Below, piece by piece: positions 16,411-24,958 of a stretch of DNA of 64,000 bases. The first letter of the stretch is position 1. Each line of letters begins with the position of its first letter. The position numbers and the translations under genes are program-made. The notes under the pieces are model-generated. The model was not told where the DNA came from and made no database searches. It saw only the letters and a list, made by a program, of their open reading frames with translations. Location: contig NZ_JAEMUW010000027.1 of assembly GCF_016598485.1 (NCBI RefSeq), positions 1-64,000 of the forward strand. The letters are read 5' to 3'. The DNA is from Micromonospora coerulea. Lineage in GTDB: Bacteria; Actinomycetota; Actinomycetes; Mycobacteriales; Micromonosporaceae.

Positions 16411-18250
16411 TCTTCAGGACCTCTTCCAGCGTCGTCTCCAGCTCCGCGGCGGTGAACGGCAGGCCGCGGACCTGGTTGTAGCTGATCGCGTCGACCAGGT
16501 AGCGGCCCCGGATCACCTGGGCCAGCTGGCCCAGGTTCATCTCGGGGATGACCACCCGGTCGTAGGAGCGCAGCACCTCGCCGAGGTTGGCCGGCATCGG
16601 CGAGAGGTGGCGCAGGTGCGCCTGGGCGATGGAGAGCCCGCGCTGCCGCAGGCCCCGGCAGGCCGCCCCGATCGGGCCGTACGTCGAGCCCCAGCCGAGC
16701 ACCAGCACCCGGGCGTCGCCGTCCGGGTCCTCCACCTCGACGTCCGGTACCGGGATCGTCTCGATCCGGGCCGCCCGGGTCCGCACCATGAAGTCGTGGT
16801 TCGCCGGGTCGTACGAGATGTCGCCGGTCTTGTCGGCCTTCTCCAGGCCACCGATCCGGTGCTCCAGCCCGGGGGTGCCGGGGATCGCCCACGGCCGGGC
16901 CAGGGTCTCCGGGTCCCTCAGGTAGGGCAGGAAGGTGGTGCCGTCCTCGCCGTTGGGCGCGGTGGCGAACTCCACCCGCAGGTCGGGCAGGGACTCCACG
17001 TCGGGCAGCAGCCACGGCTCGGAGCCGTTCGCCACGTAGTTGTCCGACAGCAGGATCACCGGAGTGCGGTAGGTCAGCGCGATCCGCGCCGCCTCCAGCG
17101 CGGCGTGGAAGCAGTCCGACGGCGACTTCGGGGCGATCACCGCGACCGGGGCCTCGCCGTGCCGGCCGTGCAGGGCCAGGTTGAGGTCGGCCTGTTCGGT
17201 CTTGGTCGGCATGCCGGTCGAGGGCCCGGCCCGCTGCACGTCGACGATGACCAGCGGCAGCTCCAGCGCCACGGCCAGGGAGATCGTCTCGCTCTTCAGC
17301 GCCACGCCGGGACCGCTGGTGGTGGTCACGCCGAGCGAGCCGCCGTACGACGCGCCGAGCGCGGCACCCACCGCGGCGATCTCGTCCTCGGCCTGCATGG
17401 TGATCACGCCGAACCGCTTGTGCTTGCTCAGCTCGTGCAGGATGTCCGAGGCCGGGGTGATCGGGTACGCCCCGAGGAAGACCGGCAGCCCGGAGCGGAC
17501 CCCGGCGGCCACCAGGCCGAGCGAGAGCGCCGCGTTGCCGGTGATGTTCCGGTAGGTGCCCGGCTGCATCTTGGCCGGCTTCACCTCGTACCGGACCGAG
17601 AAGTTCTCGGTGGTCTCGCCGAAGTTCCAGCCGGCCCGGAAGGCGGCCACGTTCGCCGCCACCAGCTCGGGCCGGGCGGCGAACTTGCGCTCCAGGAAGC
17701 GCAGCGTCGACTCGTACGGGCGGGAGTACATCCAGGAGAGCAGGCCGAGGGCGAACATGTTCTTGGCCCGCTCGGCGTCCTTCTTCGAGACGGCCTGCTC
17801 GGCCAGCGCGCCGACCGTCATCGAGGTCAGCGCCACCGGGTGCACCAGGTAGCCGGCGAGCGAGTCGTCCTCCAGCGGGCTCACCGTGTAGCCCACCTTG
17901 GCCAGGTTCCGCTTGGTGAACTCGTCGGTGTTGACGATGATGTCCGCGCCGCGCGGCAGATCGGCCAGGTTGGCCTTGAGCGCCGCCGGGTTCATCGCGA
18001 CCAGCACGTTCGGGGCGTCACCCGGGGTCAGGATGTCGTAGTCGGCGAAGTGCACCTGGAAACTCGACACGCCCGGGAGCGTCCCGGCGGGGGCCCGGAT
18101 CTCCGCCGGGAAGTTCGGCAACGTCGAGATGTCGTTGCCGAGCTGCGCCGTCTCGGAGGTGAACCGGTCGCCGGTCAACTGCATGCCGTCGCCGGAGTCA
18201 CCGGCGAACCGGATGACCACCCGGTCCAGTTGACGGATCTGCTTGGTCAC
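16403..18250 (-). CDS. korA: 2-oxoglutarate:ferredoxin oxidoreductase, fused gamma-alpha subunit
   Basis: 615 residues. Residues 1 to about 190 form the gamma domain (VVIRFAGDSGDGMQLTGDRF at the start), followed by the alpha domain with GNAALSLGLVAAGVRSG, YPITPASDIL and EDEIAAVGAALGASYGG, the family hallmark that contacts the diphosphate cofactor. Gamma-alpha fusion is the normal actinobacterial form. Transcribed first in the korA-korB operon. The 300 bp before the start contain a symmetrical element that may be its control region. Confidence 0.95.
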   Translation of the reverse strand: MTKQIRQLDRVVIRFAGDSGDGMQLTGDRFTSETAQLGNDISTLPNFPAEIRAPAGTLPGVSSFQVHFADYDILTPGDAPNVLVAMNPAALKANLADLPRGADIIVNTDEFTKRNLAKVGYTVSPLEDDSLAGYLVHPVALTSMTVGALAEQAVSKKDAERAKNMFALGLLSWMYSRPYESTLRFLERKFAARPELVAANVAAFRAGWNFGETTENFSVRYEVKPAKMQPGTYRNITGNAALSLGLVAAGVRSGLPVFLGAYPITPASDILHELSKHKRFGVITMQAEDEIAAVGAALGASYGGSLGVTTTSGPGVALKSETISLAVALELPLVIVDVQRAGPSTGMPTKTEQADLNLALHGRHGEAPVAVIAPKSPSDCFHAALEAARIALTYRTPVILLSDNYVANGSEPWLLPDVESLPDLRVEFATAPNGEDGTTFLPYLRDPETLARPWAIPGTPGLEHRIGGLEKADKTGDISYDPANHDFMVRTRAARIETIPVPDVEVEDPDGDARVLVLGWGSTYGPIGAACRGLRQRGLSIAQAHLRHLSPMPANLGEVLRSYDRVVIPEMNLGQLAQVIRGRYLVDAISYNQVRGLPFTAAELETTLEEVLKNV

Positions 18251-18398
18251 GCCCGCACCTCGCTTCGCTCCGCGCCGACGCAGGGGCGGCTGAACATGAT
18301 GGTGACCCCGCCTTGCCCCGCCACGTGACCTCCTTGACGCGCTGTTTCCGCCGACCGTCCGCAGCTGTCCGGCCCGCTGAAGTTCTCACGTCAGAGCC

Positions 18399-18440
18399 TA
18401 CGTCGGTTCCTTAGGGCCACCTTGGTGGAGGTCCGACGTA
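18399..18440. promoter_or_regulatory. candidate operator upstream of korAB
   Basis: TACGTCGG at 18399-18406 and CCGACGTA at 18433-18440 form an 8-bp inverted repeat that encloses a second dyad (CCACCttGGTGG). The element lies about 150 bp upstream of korA. No regulator is adjacent, and identity of the binding protein is unknown. The rest of 18251-18550 holds no gene. Confidence 0.35.
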
Positions 18441-18550
18441 TGGGACCTGATCGGACCGGTGTATGCCCGGCTTTGCGGTATTTAGTACCGGCACCCGTAA
18501 TTCAGATCACCGCACGGACCGGTCCGCAGCGCCCCCCCGGCCGGCAGCGC

Positions 18551-19987
18551 TCAGTCGGAGCCGGCGGGGGCGGTGGTCGGCTCGGTCGGCGGCGCGCTCA
18601 TCCGGCGGCGCAGCGACGTGGTGGCCAGCACCAGGGCGAGCACCACGATCACCCCCGAGACGCCGATCAGGGTGACCGCCGTCCGCTGCACCGAGTTCAG
18701 GCCGCCGTCGTCGGAGCCCTGCGCGGCCGCGGCGAGCACGCCCTGGGAGCCGGTCGGTACGGGGGTGGCGATCGGGGTGGAGAGGGCGGCGGCAGCGGTG
18801 ATCCGGAAGCTCATCTGCACCTGGCGGGCCCGGCCGCTGCGCGGGTCCAGCCGGCCGACGACCGCGCCGGCCAGCGGCGCCCGGCGCTGCGCCTCGGCCG
18901 TCGCGGTCACCGGCAACCGCAGGGTGGCCGTCCGCCCGGCGGGCACGGTGCCCAGGTCGCACCGGGTGCGCGACGGCGGCAGCGGTGCGCAGCCGGCCGG
19001 CCGGCCGGAGACGGTCACCCCGTCGGGCAGGATCACGTCGACCCGGCCGGCGGCGTCCACCCGGCCGGTGTTGCCGAGGCGGACGGTCACCGCACTCGCG
19101 GCACCGCTGATGTCGAAGAGCACGTCGTCGGCGCGGAGCGAGATGCCGGGCACCGGCGGGCCGGGCGGGAAGAGCACCGCGAAGCCCTGGTTGTCCGCCG
19201 CCGCGCCGGTCACGCCCGCGGCGGTCGCGGTCACCCCGACCGATCCGCTGAGCGGCATCGACCGCCAGGCCGTCCCGCTGACCCGGACCTTGATCGAGCT
19301 GCTGAACCGGGCCCCGGGCGCGGCGGGCCAGTCGCCGCAGCGGTAGCTGCCGCCGCCGGCGGGCGCGCACCCGGGCGTCCCCGCATCGGTCAGTCCGGCC
19401 GGCAGCGTGTACGCGAGCCGGATCAGCTCCGGCACGCTGCCGGTGTTGGTGACGGTCACTTGCAGCGTGGTCACCGTGCTGTCGGCGTTCCAGTAGGCCG
19501 GGGTGAGCGAGACGTCCTCGGTGGTCACCCGCACCCCCAGTTGGCCGGCGGCCGGCTGGCCGGGACCGGGCTGGACCGGGGGCCGCGCCGGCGGCACGAC
19601 GGGCGGCGGGGCCGGGGCGGTGGTGGTGGGCGCCGTGGTGATCGGCACCGGGTCCGCCGGCGCGGTGGTGACCGGCGCGGGTTCGGTCGTCGGCGGGGCC
19701 GGCGGGGTGGTCTCCGGCGGCGCGCTCTCGGTCGGCGGCGCCGTCGTCGGCACCGGCTCCGTGGCGGTCGGTTCGACCGGGGGAGTGGTGTCGGTCGGGT
19801 CGGTCTCCGGATCGTCCGCCGGATCGGTGACCGCGGTGACCACGCTGGTCGCCGTCGGTGACGCGGTGGCCCACGCCGGAGCCACCGCGACCGCGGTCGC
19901 CAGGCCGGTCGCGAGAGCGGCCGCGAGCAGTACGGAGGTGCGTCGCTGAACAACCCGCCGGTCGGGGCGTACGGGCAGGTCGGCCAT
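18551..19987 (-). CDS. secreted, C-terminally membrane-anchored Pro/Thr-rich protein
   Basis: 478 residues; ATG preceded by GGAGGA. Signal peptide (about 15-42: RRTSVLLAAALATGLATAVAVAPAWA region), then an about 100-residue Thr/Pro/Glu-rich stalk, two Ig-like or DUF11-like beta domains (VTVTNTGSVPELIRLAYTLPAG; AVTVRLGNTGRVDAAGRVDVILPDGV) each with paired Cys, and a C-terminal hydrophobic helix (VIVVLALVLATT) followed by LRRRM as a stop-transfer sequence. It is an envelope-displayed protein; no enzyme motif is present. Divergent from nuoA. The stalk suggests it spans the peptidoglycan. Confidence 0.75.
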   Translation of the reverse strand: MADLPVRPDRRVVQRRTSVLLAAALATGLATAVAVAPAWATASPTATSVVTAVTDPADDPETDPTDTTPPVEPTATEPVPTTAPPTESAPPETTPPAPPTTEPAPVTTAPADPVPITTAPTTTAPAPPPVVPPARPPVQPGPGQPAAGQLGVRVTTEDVSLTPAYWNADSTVTTLQVTVTNTGSVPELIRLAYTLPAGLTDAGTPGCAPAGGGSYRCGDWPAAPGARFSSSIKVRVSGTAWRSMPLSGSVGVTATAAGVTGAAADNQGFAVLFPPGPPVPGISLRADDVLFDISGAASAVTVRLGNTGRVDAAGRVDVILPDGVTVSGRPAGCAPLPPSRTRCDLGTVPAGRTATLRLPVTATAEAQRRAPLAGAVVGRLDPRSGRARQVQMSFRITAAAALSTPIATPVPTGSQGVLAAAAQGSDDGGLNSVQRTAVTLIGVSGVIVVLALVLATTSLRRRMSAPPTEPTTAPAGSD

Positions 19988-20014
19988 CTGTCCTCCGTGA
20001 CGATCAGTGAGCTT

Positions 20015-20031
20015 CCATTATTCGGTAATGG
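20015..20031. promoter_or_regulatory. palindrome in the divergent promoter of the surface protein and nuoA
   Basis: CCATTA-ttcgg-TAATGG is a perfect six-base inverted repeat in an AT-richer patch, 28 bp upstream of the surface-protein start and 88 bp upstream of nuoA. Symmetry and position suggest a regulator site; a short hairpin in RNA is an alternative. Confidence 0.4.
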
Positions 20032-20118
20032 TTGTCGCAGGGCACTAGTCCCGCAAGTGAAACAAATCCGTAACATGTTCGGTACGCCCCGACGGCGGGC
20101 ACGGTAGGCTCCTCGACC

Positions 20119-20496
20119 GTGACCGGTTACCTGGGCTCGTACGCCACGCTCGGTCTCCTCCTGCTCGCCAGCGTCCTCTTCTTCGTTACGGCGTTCTCGG
20201 CCAATCGGGTGTTACGTCCTGGCCGTCCGGCCGATCCTTGGGGAAAACGGACCAGCTACGAGTGCGGTCTCGACCCGGTCGGCGGCGACTGGGCGCAGAT
20301 GCAGATCCGGTACTACGTCTACGCGTACCTGTACGTGCTCTTCGCCGTCGAGGCGGTCTTCCTCTTTCCCTGGGCGCTGGTCTTCGACCGCCCCGGGTTC
20401 GGCGTGACCACCGTCGTGGAGATGGCCGTCTTCATCGCCGTGGTGGCGCTCGGCATCCTCTACGCCTGGCGCAAGAACATCCTGCGCTGGACCTGA
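20119..20496 (+). CDS. nuoA: NADH-quinone oxidoreductase subunit A, solitary copy
   Basis: 125 residues with GTG start, three membrane helices (about 8-28, 70-90, 95-115) and the NuoA signature KRTSYECGLDPVGGDW on the loop that approaches the quinone site (the Cys is the conserved ND3 Cys). NuoA is one of the membrane subunits of complex I and is normally first in the 14-gene nuo operon. Here no other nuo gene follows; folP2 comes in from the opposite strand 26 bp later. It may be an extra paralogue or a relocated nuoA; which one cannot be decided from the window. Confidence 0.85.
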   Translation: MTGYLGSYATLGLLLLASVLFFVTAFSANRVLRPGRPADPWGKRTSYECGLDPVGGDWAQMQIRYYVYAYLYVLFAVEAVFLFPWALVFDRPGFGVTTVVEMAVFIAVVALGILYAWRKNILRWT

Positions 20497-20522
20497 ACCC
20501 CGGCGGACCGGCCGGCCACCGG

Positions 20523-21392
20523 TCAGGCCAACCCGCGGCGGGTCAGGGTGGGTGGCCGGTCGCCCCGGATCGAGGCGACCATGTCCAGCACCCGCCGCGT
20601 CTGGTGCACCTGGTGGGCGCGGAACACCCGGGCCCCCAGCCACGCCGAGACGGCGGTCGCGGCCAGCGTGCCCTCCAGCCGGTCCGGCACCGGCAGGTCC
20701 AGCGTCTCGCCGATGAAGTCCTTGTTCGACAGGGCGACCAGCAACGGCCACCCGGTGCCGGAGAGTTCCGCGAGCCGCCGGGTGATCTCCAGCGAGTGCC
20801 GGGTGTTCTTGCCGAAGTCGTGCGCCGGGTCGATCAGGATCCCGTCCGTCCGTACGCCGAGGGCGACCGCCCGCTCGGCGAGCCCGGTCACCGTCCGCAC
20901 CACGTCCGCCACCACGTCGTCGAAGGCGGCCCGGTGCGGCCGGGTACGCGGGCTGAGGCCGCCCGCGTGCGAGCAGACCAGCCCGGCGCCGGTCGCCGCG
21001 GCGACCCGGGACAGCGCCGGGTCGGCACCCGACCAGGTGTCGTTGAGCAGGTCGGCGCCGGCCGCCACCGCCTCCACGGCCACCTCGGCCCGCCAGGTGT
21101 CGATCGAGATGACCACCTCCGGGAAGGCGGCCCGGACCGCGGCGATGGTGTCCACCGTCCGGCGGATCTCCTCGGCGACGTCGACCTCCTCGCCGGGGCC
21201 GGCCTTCACCCCGCCGATGTCGATGATCTCCGCGCCCTCGGAGACCGCGCGCTCCACCGCACGCAGCGCGCTGTCCGCGGCGAAGGTGGCGCCCCGGTCG
21301 AAGAACGAGTCCGGCGTGCGGTTGACGATCGCCATCACCACCAGTTCCCCGGGGGCGAACGTCCGCCCACCGAGCCGCAGTGCCCCGGCCAT
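20523..21392 (-). CDS. folP2: dihydropteroate synthase homologue of the FolP2 type
   Basis: 289 residues; ATG preceded by AGGAGG. The TIM barrel carries VNRTPDSFFDRG, IDIGGVKAGPG, SIDTWR and LIDPAHDFGKN. The GGVKAGPG version and the C-terminal VLDMVASIRGDRPPTLTRRGLA match M. tuberculosis FolP2 (Rv1207), which was reported to lack dihydropteroate synthase activity and whose true role is unsettled. In mycobacteria it sits next to gpgS; here gpgS is absent but the DivIVA-domain gene and tagA still follow, transcribed away from it. Confidence 0.85.
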   Translation of the reverse strand: MAGALRLGGRTFAPGELVVMAIVNRTPDSFFDRGATFAADSALRAVERAVSEGAEIIDIGGVKAGPGEEVDVAEEIRRTVDTIAAVRAAFPEVVISIDTWRAEVAVEAVAAGADLLNDTWSGADPALSRVAAATGAGLVCSHAGGLSPRTRPHRAAFDDVVADVVRTVTGLAERAVALGVRTDGILIDPAHDFGKNTRHSLEITRRLAELSGTGWPLLVALSNKDFIGETLDLPVPDRLEGTLAATAVSAWLGARVFRAHQVHQTRRVLDMVASIRGDRPPTLTRRGLA

Positions 21393-21544
21393 CCCGCCTC
21401 CTGGTCCCCGCCCGTCACCCGCCGCCCCCGACGCTAGCCGGTCCGCCGCCGGGCACCGGAGTCCGGTAGGTCCGGGGGTTGCGAATCATGATCGGAGCGG
21501 GTGGAGGGCTCGCCCGGGGCCGGCCCGCATGCCACGATCTCCCC

Positions 21545-22285
21545 ATGGGTGAGGTTCTGCTCCTCTTGGTCGTCGCGTTGACCGTCGCGGCGGTGGTGTT
21601 CGGGGTGACCGTGCTGGTGTCCGGGCGCGATCCCGGCCTGGCGCCGGCCGAGCCGGACGGGCGCGCCGTGCCCCTGCCGGGCGGTCGACCGCTGCTGGAG
21701 GCGGACGTCGCCGAGGTCCGGTTCGACACCGCCCTGCGCGGCTACCGGATGGCCCAGGTCGACCAGGCGATGCGCCGGGCGGCGTACGACATCGGCTACA
21801 AGTCCGAGCTGATCGGCGTGCTCGAGGCCGAGGTCATCGCGCTGCGCGAGGGACGCACGGCGGACGCCGACGCGCTGCGCCGCGCCCGCGAGGAGGCGGC
21901 CGGCCCGAATCCCGCCGTCGACACGCCGCCCGCCGACGCCGGGCCGACGTCCCCCACCCAGGAGACCGACGCCCGCCCCGCCGACCGGGACGCCGCCGGC
22001 CGCGGGGCCGCCGGAGCCGCCGACCGGGACGCCGCCGGCAGCGCCGGTGCGGACGGGGTCACCGCCGCGCACCGGGACGCCGTGACCGCCCATCCGGACG
22101 CCGCTGTCGCCGGCCGCGAGGCCGGCGCCGAGCCGGTCGTCGCGCTGCGGCCGCCGGCCGATCCCGTCGCCGTCCCGGAGAGCGCCCCGACCGCCGCCGC
22201 CCCGGTGCCCCCGCCGACTGCCGATGCCGCCGACGAGGAGGACGACCGGGACCGGGGTCCGGTGGTCCGGTCGGAGTCGGCGTGA
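21545..22285 (+). CDS. DivIVA-domain membrane-anchored protein (Rv1209-like)
   Basis: 246 residues from the ATG at 21545. N-terminal membrane helix (MGEVLLLLVVALTVAAVVFG), then a short DivIVA-type domain (VAEVRFDTALRGYRMAQVDQAMRRAAYDIGYKSE in outline), followed by about 150 residues rich in Ala, Asp, Arg and Pro without fold. This layout matches M. tuberculosis Rv1209, at the same place between folP2 and tagA. DivIVA segments recognise curved membrane at poles and septa, so a role in polar growth is likely but unproven. Its stop overlaps the next start (GTGA). Confidence 0.75.
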   Translation: MGEVLLLLVVALTVAAVVFGVTVLVSGRDPGLAPAEPDGRAVPLPGGRPLLEADVAEVRFDTALRGYRMAQVDQAMRRAAYDIGYKSELIGVLEAEVIALREGRTADADALRRAREEAAGPNPAVDTPPADAGPTSPTQETDARPADRDAAGRGAAGAADRDAAGSAGADGVTAAHRDAVTAHPDAAVAGREAGAEPVVALRPPADPVAVPESAPTAAAPVPPPTADAADEEDDRDRGPVVRSESA

Positions 22286-22779
22286 CCCGGCCGGAGGGGG
22301 CCGACGGCTTCGCCGAGGCGGCCCAGCCCGGTGCGGGTGAGATCACCGCCACGGTGGTCGTCAACGCCCCGGCCGAGCGGGTCTTCGCCGCGCTGACCGC
22401 CTGGGAACGGCAGTCCGACTGGGTCCCCTTCACCACCGTCCGGGTTGTCGAGGGCGACGGTGGCGAGGGCAGCCTGATCGAGGCGGTCACCACGCTCGGC
22501 CCGGCGGTGCTCCGCGACGAGATGCGGGTGGTCCGGGTGGACGCGCCGTACGAGGTCGGCGTGGTGCACTGCGGCCGGCTGCTGCGCGGGCCGGGCGTGC
22601 TGCGCTGCACCCCGATCGAGCGCGACCGGACCCAGGTGGTCTGGCACGAGTGGTTCCACCTGCCCGGCGGGACCGCCGGCCGGGTGGCCTGGCCGGTGTT
22701 GTGGCCCGGCTCGAAGTTCAGCCTGACCCAGGCGCTGAAGAAGTTCGCCCGGCTGGTGGAGCAGGGCCGGCTGCCCTGA
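22282..22779 (+). CDS. SRPBCC (START-like) family protein
   Basis: 165 residues with GTG start overlapping the stop of the DivIVA-domain gene by four bases, so the two are translationally coupled. Pattern TATVVVNAPAERVFAALTAWERQSDWVPF, EGDGGEGSLIEAVT, and a C-terminal long helix (SLTQALKKFARLVEQ) fits the polyketide-cyclase/SRPBCC fold, a hydrophobic ligand pocket. No catalytic residues are identifiable. Ligand unknown; the partner DivIVA protein suggests a lipid or envelope link, which is inference. Confidence 0.75.
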   Translation: MTRPEGADGFAEAAQPGAGEITATVVVNAPAERVFAALTAWERQSDWVPFTTVRVVEGDGGEGSLIEAVTTLGPAVLRDEMRVVRVDAPYEVGVVHCGRLLRGPGVLRCTPIERDRTQVVWHEWFHLPGGTAGRVAWPVLWPGSKFSLTQALKKFARLVEQGRLP

Positions 22780-22819
22780 CCGTGGTCGGTTGTCGGTGGG
22801 CTGGCCTACCGTGTAGGCC

Positions 22820-23416
22820 GTGACTGACCTGGTGACCGGCCCGGACGGGCTGCCCCGCTGCGCCTGGGGCGCGAGCACCCCCGACTACGCCGTCTACCAC
22901 GACACCGAGTGGGGCCGGCCGCTGCGCGGCGACGACGCGCTCTACGAGCGGCTGACCCTGGAGGCGTTCCAGTCCGGGCTGTCCTGGCTGACCATCCTGC
23001 GCAAGCGGCCCGCGTTCCGGCTCGCCTTCGACGAGTTCCGGATCGAGAAGGTCGCCGGCTACGGCGAGGCGGACGTCGCCCGCCTGTTGGCCGACGCCGG
23101 CATCGTCCGCAACCGGGCCAAGGTCGAGGCCGCGATCGCCAACGCCCGTGCCGCGCTGGAGCTGCCGGACGGGCTCTCCGCGCTGCTCTGGTCGTACGCG
23201 CCGGCGCCCCGGGCCGCCCGGCCCCGGTCCTTCGCCGAGGTGCCGGCGCTCACCCCGGAGTCCACCGCGCTGGCCAAGGTGCTCAAGAAGCGCGGTTTCC
23301 GTTTCGTCGGCCCGACCACCGCGTACGCGCTGATGCAGGCCACCGGGATGGTCGACGACCACCTCGCCGGCTGCCACGTGACCATCGATCCGGCTGGCGA
23401 CCCGGGCGGGGCGTGA
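22820..23416 (+). CDS. tagA: DNA-3-methyladenine glycosylase I
   Basis: 198 residues, GTG start. Family signature: CAWGASTPDYAVYHDTEWG at the N-terminus with zinc-ligand Cys, LTLEAFQSGLSWLTILRKR, and a C-terminal FVGPTTAYALMQATGMVDDHLAGCH with the other zinc ligands His and Cys. It removes 3-methyladenine from alkylated DNA. Position after folP2 and the DivIVA-domain gene is as in M. tuberculosis (Rv1210). Confidence 0.95.
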   Translation: MTDLVTGPDGLPRCAWGASTPDYAVYHDTEWGRPLRGDDALYERLTLEAFQSGLSWLTILRKRPAFRLAFDEFRIEKVAGYGEADVARLLADAGIVRNRAKVEAAIANARAALELPDGLSALLWSYAPAPRAARPRSFAEVPALTPESTALAKVLKKRGFRFVGPTTAYALMQATGMVDDHLAGCHVTIDPAGDPGGA

Positions 23417-23478
23417 CGCGGGCGGCGCCCGGCCGACGTGACGGCGCCGGCACCGTCCCGGCGTGATGGGATTGCACC

Positions 23479-24102
23479 ATGACCGACACCGAGGCCCGCG
23501 CGAGCGGGACGATCGACGGGGGCACCGGGCCCGGCGCCTGGGCGGTGCTGCTGCCCGCCGAGCGGTACGAGGCCGAGCGGCTCGTGCACCACGACACGTT
23601 GGAGCTGACCGGCCTGGACGGGGTAACCCGGCCCCGGCCCGGCGACCCGGTCGCGGTGCTGGTCGACGGGCCGCCCCGGCTGGTGGCCCTCGGCCAGGTC
23701 GCCGCGGCGACCGGGGAGACCCGGGAGGATCCGGACGACCCGCAGTCCGAGGCCGGTCCGGGGGCGCTCGTGGTGACGTACACCCGGCGGGTGCTCGACC
23801 AGCCGGTGCCGGTCGACGGCCTGGTCCTGGACGGGCCGGTGACCGGGCTCGACGTGGCCACCTGGCGGGAGCTGGCCGACCGGCTGGGCCCCCCGCCGGC
23901 GCGCCGCTCCTGGCTGGTCAGCCTGGACCTGCCGATCGAGGCCGCCTCGGCCGCCGAGGCGGTCCGGCTCTTCTGGGCGTACGTGCAGGAGCTCGGGCCG
24001 CGCGAGCTGCCGGCCTTCGTCTCGCCCGCCGGCGACGAGCTGGCCATGCAGGCGTTCGTGCTCGGCGCGGAGGCCAACCAGGATCCCGAAGAGGACGACT
24101 GA
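23479..24102 (+). CDS. conserved hypothetical protein
   Basis: 207 residues, acidic, soluble, no membrane segment. Begins after TGACG-rich spacer with ATG at 23479. Segments such as WAVLLPAERYEAERL, PRPGDPVAVLVDGPPRLVALGQV and ALVVTYTRRVLD suggest a small beta-barrel (PUA/EVE-like) N-terminal half; this is a resemblance only. C-terminal half is helical with RLFWAYVQELGPRELPAFVSPAGDELAM. Same direction as tagA with a 62-bp gap, so co-transcription is possible. Function unknown. Confidence 0.6.
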   Translation: MTDTEARASGTIDGGTGPGAWAVLLPAERYEAERLVHHDTLELTGLDGVTRPRPGDPVAVLVDGPPRLVALGQVAAATGETREDPDDPQSEAGPGALVVTYTRRVLDQPVPVDGLVLDGPVTGLDVATWRELADRLGPPPARRSWLVSLDLPIEAASAAEAVRLFWAYVQELGPRELPAFVSPAGDELAMQAFVLGAEANQDPEEDD

Positions 24103-24168
24103 CCGCCCGCGGCCGGGGTTACGGTGGAGGGGTCGGCCGGTGCCGGCCGGCCGGGCGAGGGGGGTCCG

Positions 24169-24921
24169 ATGCGGTTCCAGGACAGGGTCGCGCTCGTCAC
24201 CGGCGGGGCGTCCGGGCTCGGTGCGGCGACCGCCCGCCGGTTCGCCGCCGAGGGCGCGCAGGTGGTGATCGCCGACATCGACGCCGAGGGCGCGCACCGG
24301 GTCGCCGAGAGCCTGCCCGACGCGCACCCGGTGGTCATGGACACCGGCGAGGCCTCGTCCGTGGAGCAGGGCATCATCGACGCGATGCAGCGGTACGGCC
24401 GACTCGACGTCATCTTCAACAACGCCAGCGTCGACGGGCAGCAGCAGCCGCTGCACGAGCTGGACGTGGCGGACTGGGAACGGGTGCGCCGGGTCAACGG
24501 CGACGGCGTCTTCTTCGTCCTCAAGTACGGCATCCGGGCGATGCTGCGCGGCGGCGGCGGGTCGATCGTGAACACCTCGTCCACCACCGCGCTGGCCGCC
24601 CGGGAGAACATCTCCCCGGACACGTTCACCAAGGCCGGCATCGTCGGCCTGACCCGGTCGGCGGCGATCGAGTACGCCGCCTGCGGCATCCGGGTCAACG
24701 CGGTCGCCCCGACGGTGGTGATGACCCCGCCGGTGGAGCATCCCATCGGCAGCGACCCGGATCCGGCGCAGCTGCGGCGGCAGCTGGGGTCGTTCAACCC
24801 GAAGCCCGGCATGCCCACCCCCGACGACGTGGCCGGGGTGGTCGCCTTCCTCGCCTCCGACGACGCCGCCTGGATCACCGGCCACACCATCCCGATCGAC
24901 GGCGGCTACGTCACCCGCTGA
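24169..24921 (+). CDS. short-chain dehydrogenase/reductase lacking the catalytic tyrosine
   Basis: 250 residues from the ATG at 24169, preceded by GAGGGGGG. Cofactor motif TGGASGLGAATAR and VIADID (Asp favours NAD) and FNNAS are intact. The Ser of IVNTSSTTA is present, but in SPDTFTKAG the YxxxK catalytic Tyr position is Asp (D-T-F-T-K); only Lys remains. The protein may be a non-redox or altered SDR. C-terminus ITGHTIPIDGGYV is normal. Convergent with the enoyl-CoA hydratase gene. Confidence 0.8.
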   Translation: MRFQDRVALVTGGASGLGAATARRFAAEGAQVVIADIDAEGAHRVAESLPDAHPVVMDTGEASSVEQGIIDAMQRYGRLDVIFNNASVDGQQQPLHELDVADWERVRRVNGDGVFFVLKYGIRAMLRGGGGSIVNTSSTTALAARENISPDTFTKAGIVGLTRSAAIEYAACGIRVNAVAPTVVMTPPVEHPIGSDPDPAQLRRQLGSFNPKPGMPTPDDVAGVVAFLASDDAAWITGHTIPIDGGYVTR

Positions 24922-24958
24922 CGGGCGCGCGGCGGTGTCAGGCGGCCTCCGCGGTCGC

